From Halichoerus grypus (Eukaryota; Chordata; Mammalia; Carnivora; Phocidae): DNA of 64,000 nt. Positions 10,026 to 21,574 of this stretch are shown here, one piece after another. Under the pieces are notes generated by a model that was not told where the DNA came from, ran no database searches, and saw only the letters and a list, made by a program, of their open reading frames with translations. The position numbers and the translations under genes were made by a program. Positions within the stretch are counted from its first letter, which is position 1. Each line of letters begins with the position of its first letter. The stretch is taken from positions 54,341,008 to 54,405,007 of the forward strand of contig NC_135718.1 of assembly GCF_964656455.1 (NCBI RefSeq), read 5' to 3'.

Positions 10026-10640
10026 TGCAAATCTGAACATGATTCCAAGGCCCTCCCTCCCCCCTCAAAACCTTCCAAAAGCTCCTCATTGATCTTGTGC
10101 TAAAGGCAAAGCTCTTTCTGTGACTGACAAGGGTCTGAAAATTTGGTCCCTACCTGACTCTCCAGTACCATTTTCTCCACCCACTTTTCCACTTCCCACC
10201 CCAGCCTCACTGGGCCTCCTATAAGTGTCCTTTCCTCCCTGAAATTTCTCTCTCCTCAGGACCTTCAGGAGCTGGTCCTTCTTGGAGCTCTTTCTTCCAT
10301 GCTCTTCTTCTAGATGATTCCAGTTTATTCCTCACCTCTCAACTCAAACATCATTTTCTCAGGGACCTCCCTTACTTATGGATCAGGTAACACTCCTCAT
10401 TATGCATTCTTTTAGCATAACTTTGGATAACTTTCCTTCTCAGAAATGTTTATTTTGCTTGAAGTTTTCCTTTTATTTGTGTTATTATATGCCTAATGTC
10501 TGTCTCCCTCATTAGATGATAAGCCTCAGGAGGATAGAGACTGTTAATTTTTGCTCTTTAGTTATCCTTAAGGCCACACCTAGTGCAAGGCACACATCAT
10601 AGGCATTCAATATTTGTTGAGGAAATGAATGAATGAATAA
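10025..10640 (+). mobile_element. L2 LINE, 3' portion
   Basis: The L2 order is visible: 'aaaaccttccaaaagctcc' then 'aaaggcaaagctctttctgt', 'cctcacctctcaactcaaac', 'ttagatgataagcctcagga', and the end 'ggcattcaatatttgttga' with GAAT repeats. Confidence 0.7.
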
Positions 10641-10644
10641 ATTA

Positions 10645-12075
10645 AAGCATAATTATTCCACAATGTTCACGGTATATATAACACCACATTTCTATATTCT
10701 TTTCGAACAAATTAAACCTGGCTTCAGCACTCACCAACCAATATCAGTAACTTTCAAGACTCCTCCCAAGCTTCAGTCTGAACAAATGCCTCGGGCTTAC
10801 AGAGTCCTGGAACGCAGAGCGGGCTCTATTGTTTACTAGGTGCAGGAAGTCACCCCTCCCCATTCCTTCTTGCTCAGCCTTGATTGAGTGTACAGTCCAT
10901 TCCAAGGTTCATGGCTCTAACAGATACTCTACTTCTCCCTGCCAGCTGGCCCCACAGGGACCTTCACCTTGATCTTCAGTGACTAGTCCTCACAGCCCCC
11001 ACATAGCCAGGCCATTGGGAGTCCTGCTTCCTGGGAATGGGCTCAGGTCCATACACCTGTCCTTCCCAAGAAGCCTGAAATGCTGTTCTCTTCAAAACCT
11101 GCAGAGGCTCAAAAACACTCAGGTGCCAGCTTGTTTTGCACTTCTCAATTCCAGCACACTCTGCTTTCCTTCTCAAAGGGTCTTGTGATCCCAGGTGTCA
11201 TACTCAAAACCTAGAACCTCAAAGGAGTTTGCTTTCCTTTACTGGGGGCAGGGGGGGTTGGTGATACAGCAACGCATCGGTTAGTTTTTCCCCTCCTGTG
11301 TGGTGGCAGGGTAAGCTTCCGGCCTTCAAAGTTATGTTTTCCTAAGGATGGACAGAATAATATTAAAGCACCTACAATATTGAATTCCTAATGACTCAAT
11401 GTGTTACATTTGCATACAATTGTAGGTGGTTCACCGATATCCTCAAGCCCCACTGTGCCTCATGACTACATTACTTGGCGCCTTCCTTGATGTTTGCTGT
11501 CCGTGGTGCTGAAGCATCATCGAGCTCAAAGGTGAGATGGTTTCTCCTATTGGTTCACTTCTATGCAACCTTCCCCAGGACTCACACCTTTTATTATTTA
11601 CTTTTTTAAGTGAAAGATTTTTAAAAACCTGTTGCAGCAGAAATAGAATCAGGCCTCTCACTTCCCAATGTATGTAGCTGATTCTTGTACTTTGGGCAAT
11701 TCCATCTAAAATTTTCCTTCTGGGAAGTTAGGGGAGGGTTGAGGCCCCTACCCCATGTGCACCCTGTTTACGAGTGTCACTGTGTTTGAGAGAGATGCTG
11801 AGATTTGGGTGGGGGAGGGAGTGTGTGCTTAGTCAATATGAAGCCTGGCTGATCTCATACATTTTCTTTAGCTAGATGCTGAGTGTAACCTGTCCACTTT
11901 GTTGTCTGTGCTAGAGGCCTCTGAGTCATCACCTCCTCCATCTGTCCCACCCCCACAGCCTGCAAGTCACCAAGGCTAGTTCAGAAGTGTGTTCATTCAC
12001 TCTCCCCCCATCCTACCACTGTGGCTTTGAGCAGATCCTCAGCTCTAAATCACAGCCACAGCTTCTCCTGCATCT
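10645..12075. other. Unique sequence, no gene seen
   Basis: Mixed-composition DNA. Frames up to about 72 codons have no recognisable product. The AT-rich block at about 11340-11430 ('cctaatgactcaatgtg', containing an AP-1-like TGACTCA) is the most regulatory-looking part. Confidence 0.45.
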
Positions 12076-12079
12076 CCTG

Positions 12080-12492
12080 CCTCCACATTACACCTGTTAA
12101 TCAAGCCTCCACATAAGTCAGGAGGCTCCCCACTTTGACTCTTACTTAAGTGTCAAGCCCAACCCCTTGCCATGGCCTCTTGCTAACCACCATGCTTGGT
12201 CCTTCCTCTATGCATTTGTATACGCTGTACCTCCTGCCTTCACTACCTTCACTCCTTTGTTTAGCAAACTCCTCATTCTACACCCAGTTCAAAGGGCCCT
12301 CTTCCCTGGAGCCTTTACTGACCTGTGCATCCCTGGGCCCCACACAGGTCCACACCCCCACCACCCGCAACCACGCCCCCCCACAGCCCTCTCTCAGTTC
12401 TGGGGCAGGATTATGATAGTCTCATCATTCTACCCTCTTCATACTAGGTCTAACAAATGATGGGTGCTCAATAAAAATTTGCTGGAAGCATA
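12080..12492 (+). mobile_element. L2 LINE, 3' end
   Basis: 'cattctacacccagttcaaa…cttccctggagcctttactg' and the end 'gggtgctcaataaaaatttg' follow L2 order. Decayed and interrupted by C-rich sequence. Confidence 0.55.
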
Positions 12493-12494
12493 GT

Positions 12495-13590
12495 TGGCTA
12501 GTAGATTTTGTCTGTCTTTTATCAATTGAACCTCCCTCAGAGATCAACTTCTCCCATCTCTATCTAGCAACCATGTTGGAAACTCCTCCTAGCCTCACTC
12601 CCTCTCACATTAATTTATTTAACTCATTTCTTCAAGAGCACATTGCAGCTGGCAACTCACCTCTCATCCCCTGGCTTTCAGAAGCCTGAAGCTTGTGTCT
12701 ATATCACCTCCCAACTCACTTTGGTTTCTCTCTCTAAGAGCATTCCAGTCCCTTTTGCTTTCTCATAGATTACTGTATTTAAGAATGCTGCTTTGTTTTA
12801 ATATTGGAGTCTGTGGCCAGAGAGGGTGAGAGACCCGTTCAGTTCATAAGGCCAGGAAGCTGAAAATAGTCTTCCCCTGGCCTGTACTCTGCTCCCCCCG
12901 CCCTTCTCTCCCTCTCCTGGCAACCAGGAGCTAAGATCTCCCCAGCATGTGCCCAACCCTCAGCCTGCCTAAAATGCTCCATGAACCAAGCTCAGAATGA
13001 GAAAATCAAGCAAATATTTACCTAATGCATAGAGGAGAAGGAATTCTCCCCCAGTTGGAAATGAGTCTTGATATATTCCTGCAGCTATATCTCATTCACT
13101 CGGGCCATAAAACTCTGAGCCTGAAAGCCCTTTTGCCCCAGGGCCTGGGAGGGATGAGGATCTACAGGAGCCACTGCCAAGGGTGGAGGCAGGCAGATAG
13201 TAGGGGCTCAGAATTCTTGAGCCTCCTGTTGCATGGGATGGAAGTATTCCAAGTGTTATGAATTTGGGGTTTGAGATGGGAACTCTGGGTGGGTGTAGGG
13301 GCCAGTTGTGGATATAATGGTGATAGAAGAAAATGATACAGGAGTGGGGTGCATAATTCCACATGTGAGAAAAGAGAAGGTGTTCCAAAGCAATGGAAAG
13401 ATAGTGAGATGGGTCAAAGAGTCCAGGGTGCATATAGGAGAACAGAAGGTCCTAGATATGGGGTAAGAATTTTAGGTGTGGATGAAGGGGAGCATTCTAG
13501 ATTTATGTATCAGGAATACAGTTCTAGATGTGGGATAGCTTTGGAGAGGGCAGAATTCTAGGTGTGACAGATGGGAGTACAAGGGTATTA
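12495..13590. other. Unique sequence, no gene seen
   Basis: No repeat family or exon recognised. Frames of up to 113 codons on either strand overlap one another, as expected of non-coding DNA. Confidence 0.45.
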
Positions 13591-13594
13591 TGCC

Positions 13595-13650
13595 TGTGTT
13601 TGTGTGTGTGTGTGTGTGTATGTGTGTGGGGGGGTATATGTGTGTGTGTG
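13595..13650. repeat. (GT)n microsatellite with G-run
   Basis: About 26 bases of near-pure TG, then 'tgtgtgtggggggg', then TG again. Confidence 0.85.
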
Positions 13651-13654
13651 GCTT

Positions 13655-15125
13655 GAGGCTCACAGACCAGGAAGCAGGCTGGTCAGCACGTGAAATGCTG
13701 AAGCAGGTGAAAGCTAACATGGGAAGGATTTAAGACAGGGCAGAGTGTAGAGCTCATGGCAGAAGTCTGCTGCCCTGAGAGCTTGAGATCATCTGGGGCA
13801 GCTCCTTGCCCACATTGCTCTCAGAGCCCTGTCCATGGCTCTGTATACAGAGGGCCCCTTCAAGCTCTAGCAGCTGGGCACCAAGCAGTCTCTCTACTCA
13901 TACTATGCGTCCCCACTCTTGCTACTTGCTGTGTTGGGATACAGAGTAAAACCTTTCCAGAATGTGTTCCAGAAACCCAAGTAAATGAGATGACCCCAGG
14001 AAGGGGACCCAAGGGGAGCCTGGGAGGAGCAGCAAGTGCCCCAGGAACATTGCTGATGGGGCTGGAGAAGATAGGGACCTTGGGGCCTGGGGGTCAAAGA
14101 TGGCCCCCCTGAAATGGGCTTTAAAGGACAAGAAGATTTGGGTTTGGGGGAGATGTACTATAGCAAAGCAGTGAGAATGAGGAGGTTGAGATGGGGCCTG
14201 GGGCAGGGGGGGGGGCAGTGGAGAGGTCAAATCAACCACAGCAGATGGTTTGGATGATCCTGAGGGGATTGCAAGCTCACATGTCTGAAGGAGCTAGGCA
14301 GGTGATGTGAAGCAAGCCAGGTACAAGATGAAATTAAGAAACGTGGGGATGGACAAATGGGAGAGTGCCCCAAATAGCTGAGGACCTTCAAGATAAAAAG
14401 TAAAATGAAACACTGGGCAGGTCAAATGAAATCTGGCCCATGGACCACCAGTTTGAGACCCCAAGAGAGTAGCAAGTGCTTTGGCTGATGAGGGGTGTAT
14501 GGCAAAGGCCTTGGATGCCCAACCCAGCTGTAGAAGAACATTCTGCAATAAGGCCTAACTGCCAAGGACCACAGGGCAACAGTGCTTTCTAGACGGTGCC
14601 TTCCCCTTTCCTCACAAGGAGCTAACATTTTATTGTAGACTCAGCACAGTTGGCCTTGGACCCATATTTTGCTTGCTAGATGACTTCTTTCCCTCTCCAT
14701 CAAGGCCTTCCAACCTGAGGACCCCTCAGCCAAGCCCCCTTCCCCAAATGCCTCCCAGGCTGGTCTTGCTTTATGTATACAGCATCATCTCTTAGCCCAT
14801 TACAACACTCCAGAGCACATTTCAGAGCTGACTCAGGCCTGCCTGCTTCCTTCAGGCTTGGTCCTTTGGGGTGTGACATTCCCCCCCTTCTCCCACCTCC
14901 CAGAATCACCTAATCCCTTTTCATCCCCCTCTGGCGAAGGCAGAGGAGGGCTCCAGGCACCCTAGCTCCCATTGTCTGTGCTCCTTGAAACGTTTAAAGG
15001 GATTAGGGGCTGGGGGCTGGGCCTGGTTGCCTTCAGGGATGTGTGTTCAGTGGGGGAGAAGATGAGATTCCCCTTCCTTCCATCCCACCCGTCCAGAATG
15101 GCTGGTGAGTGCAAGATAGATGGCG
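13655..15125. other. Unique sequence, no gene seen
   Basis: Includes a G-run at about 14206-14215 and a short stretch near 14430-14460 resembling a hAT terminal phrase. No supported exon. Confidence 0.4.
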
Positions 15126-15129
15126 TGGA

Positions 15130-15260
15130 TAAGGGGGCATCCAATTAATTCCAATTTAAACCCAATTTGGTCACCTTTATAATTAGAACAGCAGGCATGT
15201 TTTAATAGTGGATTATCTCTCCCAGGCAGTCGTTTGTCATTGCTCTTTCTCTGCACTGGG
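15130..15260. promoter_or_regulatory. Candidate conserved non-coding element, homeodomain-core rich
   Basis: An AT-rich island in GC-rich DNA. It contains 'aattaattccaatttaaacc', 'tttataattagaac', 'agtggattatctc' and 'gcattgctc'-like sequences. Clustered TAAT cores, a GATA core and the absence of any repeat match suggest an enhancer-like element. Conservation cannot be tested here. Confidence 0.35.
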
Positions 15261-15544
15261 TCTTCTGGACCACCCCACCCGGGCAGAGGAGATAGAGCTG
15301 GGGGAACAGGGTGGGGCATAGATGGGGAGATCGCTGGGCATGGGTGCACAGAGGAGAGGTGACCACAGAGGCTCACGCCCCATCTTAGCCCACGTCTTGC
15401 CTAAGAAAGTCCTGCTCTGTGCCTCAGTTTCTCTGGCCATAAAATGAGGAAGGGTCATGTCAGTGAAGATTCTTTACTCTGACATCCATAGAATAGGAGA
15501 GAGGAGAAATTGATGGTAGATCTAAAAGGTGTGGTGATAGGGCT

Positions 15545-15670
15545 CAAAAGGGGAGTCAGAGATATGGGTGCTGCTGTGTGACCTTGGGTGAGCCATTGAC
15601 CTTTCTGTGCTTCAGTTTTCTCACCTGGCAAATGGGGACAGTAATGATGATAATTATGACAGAATATATC
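15545..15670 (+). mobile_element. MIR SINE
   Basis: 'ctgctgtgtgaccttgggtg', 'cttcagttttctcacctgg' and 'caaatggggacagtaatgat' are the MIR core in order. Confidence 0.8.
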
Positions 15671-16485
15671 ATTTACAATAATGTCTTAAAATGGCCCCAT
15701 AGCACATGTTTTCAAGTGAGCTCTCACAGAAAAGGCCTCCACCCTCCCTCCACTCCACCAGAGGAGTGTCCCTCTCCACCCCATTCCCTGCAGAGACCCT
15801 TTGGGGACATACTAGGAAAAAACCACAATCAGACATGGGCAGCCACAGGACACCGGCAGCCCTAGCTTGGCTCTGCAGGGGCTCAGGACGTTCAGAGGGG
15901 ACTTCAGATATGATATGATCCTGAAGATTCCAAAGCACTCACCCCCAGGCAAAACAAAGCCCCCCACCCCCCACCCCCAACTGCAGAATAGATGCTTGAG
16001 TTGAGTCACTCATGAGGGCTGTCAGGGGCAACTGCCTCTCTCCTGGCTCAACCTTGTGAGTCCTTTGCTGTTTGGCAAGTACATTTCCAGTCTACGTCTC
16101 TTTGGGCCCTGCCCACCCTTCGAGTTGATAAGGTGGTTGTCATCATTATGCCTGCCGGCAGGTAGGCAAACTGAGGCTCAGAGAGGAAAAGGTGATGCTT
16201 GGGGGTCAGTTGTTCTATGAGGCAGAGAAAGTTTGTCAGCCCCCCGTCCTGAGTCCAGCCTTGCCTGGAGCCCAATCCCCACTTTGCAGACGAGGTACCC
16301 CAGGTACCCAGCTCCAGCCCTGGACCAATGGCTTCTGGCTTTTTCCCTGGGGCAGGGGCTCTGTCCGCCTGGGTCAGAGCCTACTCCATGCGACACAGAG
16401 CCCCTGGCCCGCAGATCTAGCCTGCCACCCTCTCCCTCCCTGCCCCTCAGCCCCAGGACCTCAGCCACGGCCTGTGGCCTCACAA
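15670..16485. other. Unique sequence with MIR scraps, no gene seen
   Basis: 'ggcaaactgaggctcagaga' at about 16167-16187 is an antisense MIR scrap. Open frames here of 90-115 codons overlap on both strands and have no recognisable product. Confidence 0.4.
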
Positions 16486-16494
16486 ATCCTCCCA

Positions 16495-16560
16495 GGGACG
16501 TCTGGGTAATTATGAAATTCTTCATTTACTGATGACACTTTCCATTACCCAGAATGAACG
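16495..16560. promoter_or_regulatory. Candidate regulatory element with inverted ATTA arms
   Basis: Perfect 9-base arms 'ctgggtaat' (16502-16510) and 'attacccag' (16544-16552) flank an AT-rich core with 'cattact'-like and TGATGAC motifs. The TAATTA core lies in the left arm. Confidence 0.35.
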
Positions 16561-16724
16561 CAGCCTTGTTCCCTCCCCACTGCCCAGGCAGGGCTGTTCC
16601 TCATGTCGGTGGGATTGATGGGCCAGGTTGGGATTGGTAGGTCCCTCCTCTGGGCCTCAAGACAGCTGCCCCTGCCACCAGATGCTTCATCCTGTGGTAC
16701 TGGCTCTCCCTCCGCCGAGGGCAG

Positions 16725-16865
16725 GGCTCTGTGCTTGGCACCCCCACATTGAACCCACACAGCCATCCTCCGGCCCACCATTATTCCCCTCTCTTGGCCA
16801 TAAGGAAATGAAGGCTCAAAGAAGGTAAACCACTTTCCTGAGTTCACAAAGCAGATGAGTGAAAA
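16725..16865 (-). mobile_element. MIR SINE, antisense
   Basis: 'gctctgtgcttggcac', then 'aaggaaatgaaggctcaaag', then 'cctgagttcacaaagcagat' match the reverse complement of MIR in order. Confidence 0.6.
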
Positions 16866-17051
16866 AAATCTCAGCTCCTCACCACCGACTCTTTTCCCCC
16901 ACAAAAGCCCCATTCTTGAATCAAAACATTTGAGAACCCCTGGTTTTATAACCAAATGCAAAAGGAAAGCCAAAATACCTGATTCTTGCTCTCTGAATCT
17001 GTCATGGGGTCATTCATGAGAGGCCAAGTCACGCCAGCCCAGGATTGAGAC

Positions 17052-17073
17052 GGGGGGGGGGGGGGCGGGGGGA
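17052..17073. repeat. Poly-G tract
   Basis: A run of G broken by a single C. It is prone to four-stranded structure and to sequencing or assembly error. Confidence 0.85.
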
Positions 17074-17079
17074 GGTTAG

Positions 17080-17520
17080 TCAGGGCTCCTAAGCTACAGC
17101 GCTCTGCAGGACAGTCCAGGAGGCCTGGCTCAGACAGGCCTTGGTTTCTGTTTCTAGCCCATCAGCTACATTTTGGTGCCTGGAAATATTGGGAGTAGCT
17201 GGAAAACAGGCAGGATTAGATGGCCCACAAGCTCTTCCTCCCCTGCTCAGGCTCTCTGTCGCTGTAAGGCACTGTAACCCGCGTGGGGAAGTTCCTCCTT
17301 AGAGCTCATGTGTCTCTGACTGCAATGGGCAGGGCTCCTGGACTAAACCGTGGGAAGTCCTAAATTTGGGGGGGGAGGGATGCTGGAGAGGGAGGCATGG
17401 GTTTACCTGCCACAGCCTCTATAAGGCTGGAAAAATGAGGCTCTTGCCAGAAAAGGTTTTTCTGTCCTGAAGGAATTGCAAAACAGCAAGGTAGCTTATT
17501 TATATATACGAATATATGCA
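17080..17520. other. Unique sequence, no gene seen
   Basis: GC-rich to moderate composition with a G-run at about 17366-17376. No exon or repeat recognised. Confidence 0.4.
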
Positions 17521-17523
17521 TGA

Positions 17524-17569
17524 ATATACATGTGTGTATGTGTGCGCATGCGCGCGCATGTGTATATGC
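17524..17569. repeat. 46-bp alternating purine-pyrimidine tract
   Basis: Every base alternates purine and pyrimidine over the whole span, with a central 'tgcgcatgcgcgcgcatg'. This is the composition that most readily adopts left-handed Z-DNA. Confidence 0.85.
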
Positions 17570-17729
17570 TTTGTGATATTTGTGCAAACTTAACACACAG
17601 CATGGAAGCTTAAAGTTGACAAGTGAAACGTAGTTAGCAGGGTGTCCCTTATTCCCGATTTATGACTTCACCAGGGACTCATGCAGGCTGCAGGGCTGGG
17701 GAGCTGGTGGCGGGGAGAGAACTGGTGAC

Positions 17730-17850
17730 CCAGGCACCAGTTGAATTATGAGTCACAATCTATAAACCATCACGTGCTGTGGATTGCAATGATATTTATT
17801 ACAATCTGACCACTCGTGTTTCAAAACTTGGTTTCGCACATGGGGAGGAG
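17730..17850. promoter_or_regulatory. Candidate conserved non-coding element
   Basis: AT-rich island in GC-rich flanks. It contains 'gaattatgagtcacaatc', an E-box CACGTG inside 'catcacgtgctg', and 'atgatatttattacaatc'. No repeat match. Confidence 0.35.
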
Positions 17851-18049
17851 AAAGGGACCTAAAAAATCTGTTTTAGAGCCAGCTGCCCTCGGCTGCGGGG
17901 GGTCAGCCTGTGGCCTGCAGACCTGGGGATCGATTGACATCCCCAGCTCCCCCCTTCACATACCCTTGTGCCCCCAACAGCGGGACCCGAAGAAGCTCAG
18001 TCCATTTTGTTGGGTAAAAACTTCATTTATTTTTAAGGGTAGGATGCAA

Positions 18050-18200
18050 AAGAAGGATGAAAGGAATCTACCATTTACTGGCCTCCTCCTATGTACCAGG
18101 CACCATGTGAACGTACGTTCTTCATAACAAGCCTGAGAATGAAACCCTCTCACTCCCCCATTGACAGCTGGGGAAGGCGAGGCCCAGAGAGACGTACTGG
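18050..18200 (-). mobile_element. MIR SINE, antisense
   Basis: 'ctatgtaccaggcaccatgt' then 'ttgacagctggggaaggcga' and 'ggcccagagagacg' follow the MIR reverse complement. Confidence 0.7.
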
Positions 18201-18204
18201 TTTA

Positions 18205-18410
18205 TTCCTAGAGACAGCACAGAGGAATTGTTAGCTGTGTGCACTTCGGAGCAGTGACATGTGTGACACTGGACAAGGGACTAAATCTTGCTGACTCAGT
18301 TTCCTCAACTGAAAAATAATAGAAATTATGTGAGACAATGTGTGAGATGAGCATTTAGGAAGATCCAATACACAGTAACTAGTTATTGGGATTATTATGG
18401 TTGATAAAGC
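18205..18410 (+). mobile_element. MIR SINE
   Basis: 'gtgtgacactggacaaggga', 'actcagtttcctcaactgaa' and 'cacagtaactagttattggg' give MIR core and 3' end. It lies back to back with the antisense MIR just upstream. Confidence 0.75.
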
Positions 18411-18419
18411 TAATGGTAG

Positions 18420-19110
18420 ATTTGTAACCAGGTGTGTAGGGCCTCAAAACCCCAGAACTTTCCACGCCATCACCCTGTTGAGATGAGTGGTTCACTCAAG
18501 CCCCAGAGCCAGGGAGAGCATCACCAGGGAGCCCAGTCTTGTGCTTTCAGCTCCTCTCCCCTTGGGGTCATTACCCAGGCATCTCCTTTACCTGCCTGCT
18601 TGCTGGCTTCACTTGTATGTGTGTGTGTGGGCATCTCACCTTGTCCCTTCACAGGTTTCACAAAGCCCAGTGAGCCCTGAGGTTTGCAGAGCACAGGGAG
18701 CCCAGACCATTCTGCCATCAAGTAATTTGGAGCACTGTAGGTCCGTCACGGCCGCACAGTTTCCTCCCCTGCAGAACTTCTCAGAGCCTTTTTACACCAT
18801 GAGGCTTGTTATGGCTCGGTGAGAGGGTATATAGTTTGAAGGGTTTCCTAATTTATTGACCAGGGGAGTTTGGGGAGGAAGGAACCCCTAAAACATGTTC
18901 ATGTTAACGATTCTTTCATGGAAGGGCTGTTTCTTGGGCATCAGGGTGCAATCCCCACTTTCTGCATCACTCATTGTAACTTTGGAAACCCCACTTGGCC
19001 TCTTATGACTTGAAGGGCATCCCTGGATATATTTGGGTCAGCTGGAGCCCAGGACAGAAGGTGGCAAGCAGAAAAGAAAGGATCAGAGCCACGCCGGGGT
19101 TAGCCAAGCA
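18420..19110. other. Unique sequence, no gene seen
   Basis: No supported exon. AT-richer around 18820-18930 ('cctaatttattgacc'). Confidence 0.4.
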
Positions 19111-19114
19111 CAGA

Positions 19115-19205
19115 CCATTGTGTGCGCTTGGCAAGCACCTTCCCTCCCTAGGCCTTTAGTTTCCCCACCTGTTAGATTGGATGAGCTCGAAGGGTCATCC
19201 AGTTC
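19115..19205 (+). mobile_element. MIR SINE fragment
   Basis: 'gcgcttggcaagcacc' followed by 'ctttagtttccccacctgtt' matches the MIR core. Confidence 0.55.
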
Positions 19206-19364
19206 AGGCTTTGTGTGCTCCGGCATCTACAGGGCAGAAGGAGTCCTGACTCCTCTTGGGCTGTCTGCTCCAGCCCTCGTCCAGCCCCACCCGCTGCTTC
19301 GCCCCTGCCCCCACCCCAGGGAGAATGACAAAGGAGCCAACAGACCGACCCAGGCTTAATGTAG

Positions 19365-19410
19365 CTGGAGCAAATTAATAATTGATGCACAAAGAGACAA
19401 GATCTGCCTC
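19365..19410. promoter_or_regulatory. Short AT-rich regulatory-looking block
   Basis: 'gcaaattaataattgatgca' holds overlapping homeodomain cores in otherwise GC-rich DNA. Very short, so the call is weak. Confidence 0.2.
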
Positions 19411-19834
19411 AGAGGGATGTGAGGAAGGGGAGGGGGCTGGGGCACATGAAGGAGAACAGTTCTGCTCGGGCCCCGGCTGGGTGCACGGTGGTATCTTGTG
19501 GCCACAGGACATTGCCCAGGCACCTGGGAGGTGGCTGCCCTGGGACCCCTGTCAGGCTCTGCCCAGTGAGACTTGAGGCTACGGCCCTGGGGACACTGCC
19601 TTGGCCATCAGTGAGGATAGGGTGTTGGGGGTTGTTTCTGCTTCAGGACCACAGGGCCTGGCCTAGTTGGAGCCTGGCCCTGCCCCATGGTTTCTTCAAG
19701 TTGGGTGGCCCTGGTGTGACGTCACCAGAACATGGGGCAGTGGAAAGCAGGTGGGCTTAGGGGACTCTTGGGGTGGGTCTGGTCTGGGACCCACAGGCTG
19801 CCCCCAAATGGCTGTCCACGCCCCTGGCCTGGGA

Positions 19835-19915
19835 AATCTGCATATCTGGGCTAGTCTGTGACCTTGCAGCAGGACCCAGGCCAATCCTTTGTCTCTCTGG
19901 GCCTCTGCAATGCTG
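19835..19915 (+). mobile_element. MIR SINE fragment
   Basis: 'ctagtctgtgaccttgcag' and 'tttgtctctctgggcctctg' fit the MIR core. Confidence 0.5.
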
Positions 19916-19924
19916 GGGGGGCGG

Positions 19925-20600
19925 GGGGGCAAGTGATTGCCAGCCTCTTCCGTCTTGCTCATGCCTCAGTGCTGAGTCCGAGGGCCAGCCTGGCACAGCA
20001 TCCATCCTAGGAACAGAGGTGGAAGGTGGAGGGGGCAGTGGAGCCTGGTCTACCTCAGAAGGTCCCCTCCTAGTAAACATTCAAGCCAATTTGTCCCTTT
20101 TGGGAGGGCGAGGGGTGTTCCAGGAGCTGGCAAGCCCTCACACGCTCAACACGCTTGCTCCCAGGATTCCAGGAGTGAAGGGGTTGTCAGAACGCATCAG
20201 CTCCATCCCCAGGACTGTCACTACCAGACACAGCAGCACAACACGAGAAGAATCACTTGCGTTTATTCTCTGCATTACATCCTGTGTTCTTGCGAACCTG
20301 TGCAACTGGCCTATGGCAGCAGGCAGAACCTCTCCTTGCTCGGCCCGCCCTCCCCAGGGCCCCTGCTGGCCTTCGGGGGGGTGGGGGAGGCAGGACAGTT
20401 GGTCCTCCCTGCTGTCCTCATGCTGAGGCTGCTTGACAGTCAGATCCGCCCGGCTGCTGGGAGGGAAGGAGTCTATCAGGCTGAGGGGAAAGGGGAGAGG
20501 GCAGCCCTGTTTCCCAGTGGCCAGGGAGGGAGCCGGGCCAGGAAGCAAGGCCAATCACAGCTGCCCTTACTCTGTGCTGATGTGGGGCCAGAGGATCTGG
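19925..20600. other. GC-rich unique sequence, no gene seen
   Basis: A 217-codon plus-strand frame spans 19773-20426, but it begins in the MIR fragment, is overlapped by long frames on the other strand and has no recognisable domain. I read it as composition-driven. Confidence 0.45.
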
Positions 20601-20604
20601 GTCA

Positions 20605-20775
20605 CCTCGTCTAAGCCTCACAAGCACCCCAAAAGGTGAACATTATTTGTCCCATCTTACACAAGGCCATGGAGACCCACTTGTCCAAGTTGGCAGAGCT
20701 GGTATGGGAAGGGCCAGGACCTGTCCTCTTAGAATCCCTGTCTGACTCTAGAGCCTGTCCTCTTATCTACTCATT
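20605..20775 (-). mobile_element. MIR SINE, antisense
   Basis: 'agcctcacaagcaccccaaa', 'tcccatcttacacaaggcca' and 'gttggcagagctggtatggg' follow the MIR reverse complement. Confidence 0.65.
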
Positions 20776-20834
20776 CACGTTCTCATTCGGCATTCATTAA
20801 ATAAACATTTCTTAATATCTGTTCCACACGTACT

Positions 20835-20885
20835 CGAGCCTGACCGTGCATTAGAATCTGGGGGGTTGTTGGAAGCCTGATGCCC
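20835..20885 (-). mobile_element. MER5-type hAT fragment
   Basis: 'gtgcattagaatctgggggg' followed by 'ttgttggaagcctgatgccc' matches one half of MER5A in reverse. Confidence 0.5.
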
Positions 20886-21570
20886 CAGCGTTTGAAGGGA
20901 AGGAAACCACACGTGCAAAGGCCCATAGGGGAGGGGAAGTACCACCCACTCAGAGAAAGGAAGATGTGTATGGCGGGAGCCTTGAGTTAGAGGCAGGAAG
21001 TGCGGAGGAGGCTACAGAGACTCCCAGGCCACACGAAGAGCTTGAACTTCACCCTCGGTCGATGGATGGCATCAGAGGGTTTTAAATAAGAAGGTGGCAT
21101 AGCCGGGCCAATGTTCTGGAAAGATCTCTTTAGCTCTGGAGTGCTGCATGGGTTGAAAGGGGATGGGAACAAGGGCAAGGCTGGAGCTAGCTGGCATTCA
21201 TGCCGGTGAAGGTGGCAAGAACCTGCCCCAGGGGTGCGACAACTGAGGACAGATATTTAACAGGTGAAATATGCGCTTCATGCTTCCTTGGCCGGGAGCA
21301 GATGGGAAAGTCAAGGTTGGCCCCTGGGACTCGCTTTGGGTAACAGATGAATGGTGCATGAAGTTAGCAGGCTCCAGACAGGGAGAAGCTTGGTCACTTT
21401 GGGACAGCTTGGGTTTGAGGTTCCTGAGGGACCTCCAGGTAGAGGTGTTTGCCCATCACCAAATATCCAGGGTTGAAACTGAAGAGAGAGGCCTGAGCTG
21501 CGGGTGGAAGCTTCAAAGGCACCAGCATGATGGAGGTTGTATCTCCAGGGGCACAACCCCAGAAGTTGTA
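20885..21570 (-). mobile_element. L2 LINE, antisense
   Basis: Antisense L2 order: 'acacgtgcaaaggcccatag', 'gaagagcttgaacttcaccc', 'atcagagggttttaaataag', 'aagatctctttagctctgga'. Long but decayed. Confidence 0.6.
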
Positions 21571-21574
21571 TAGG

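Noticed and set aside
19773..20426. A 217-codon coding region
   Set aside because: It starts by an MIR fragment in GC-rich DNA and is matched by long frames on the opposite strand; no recognisable domain.
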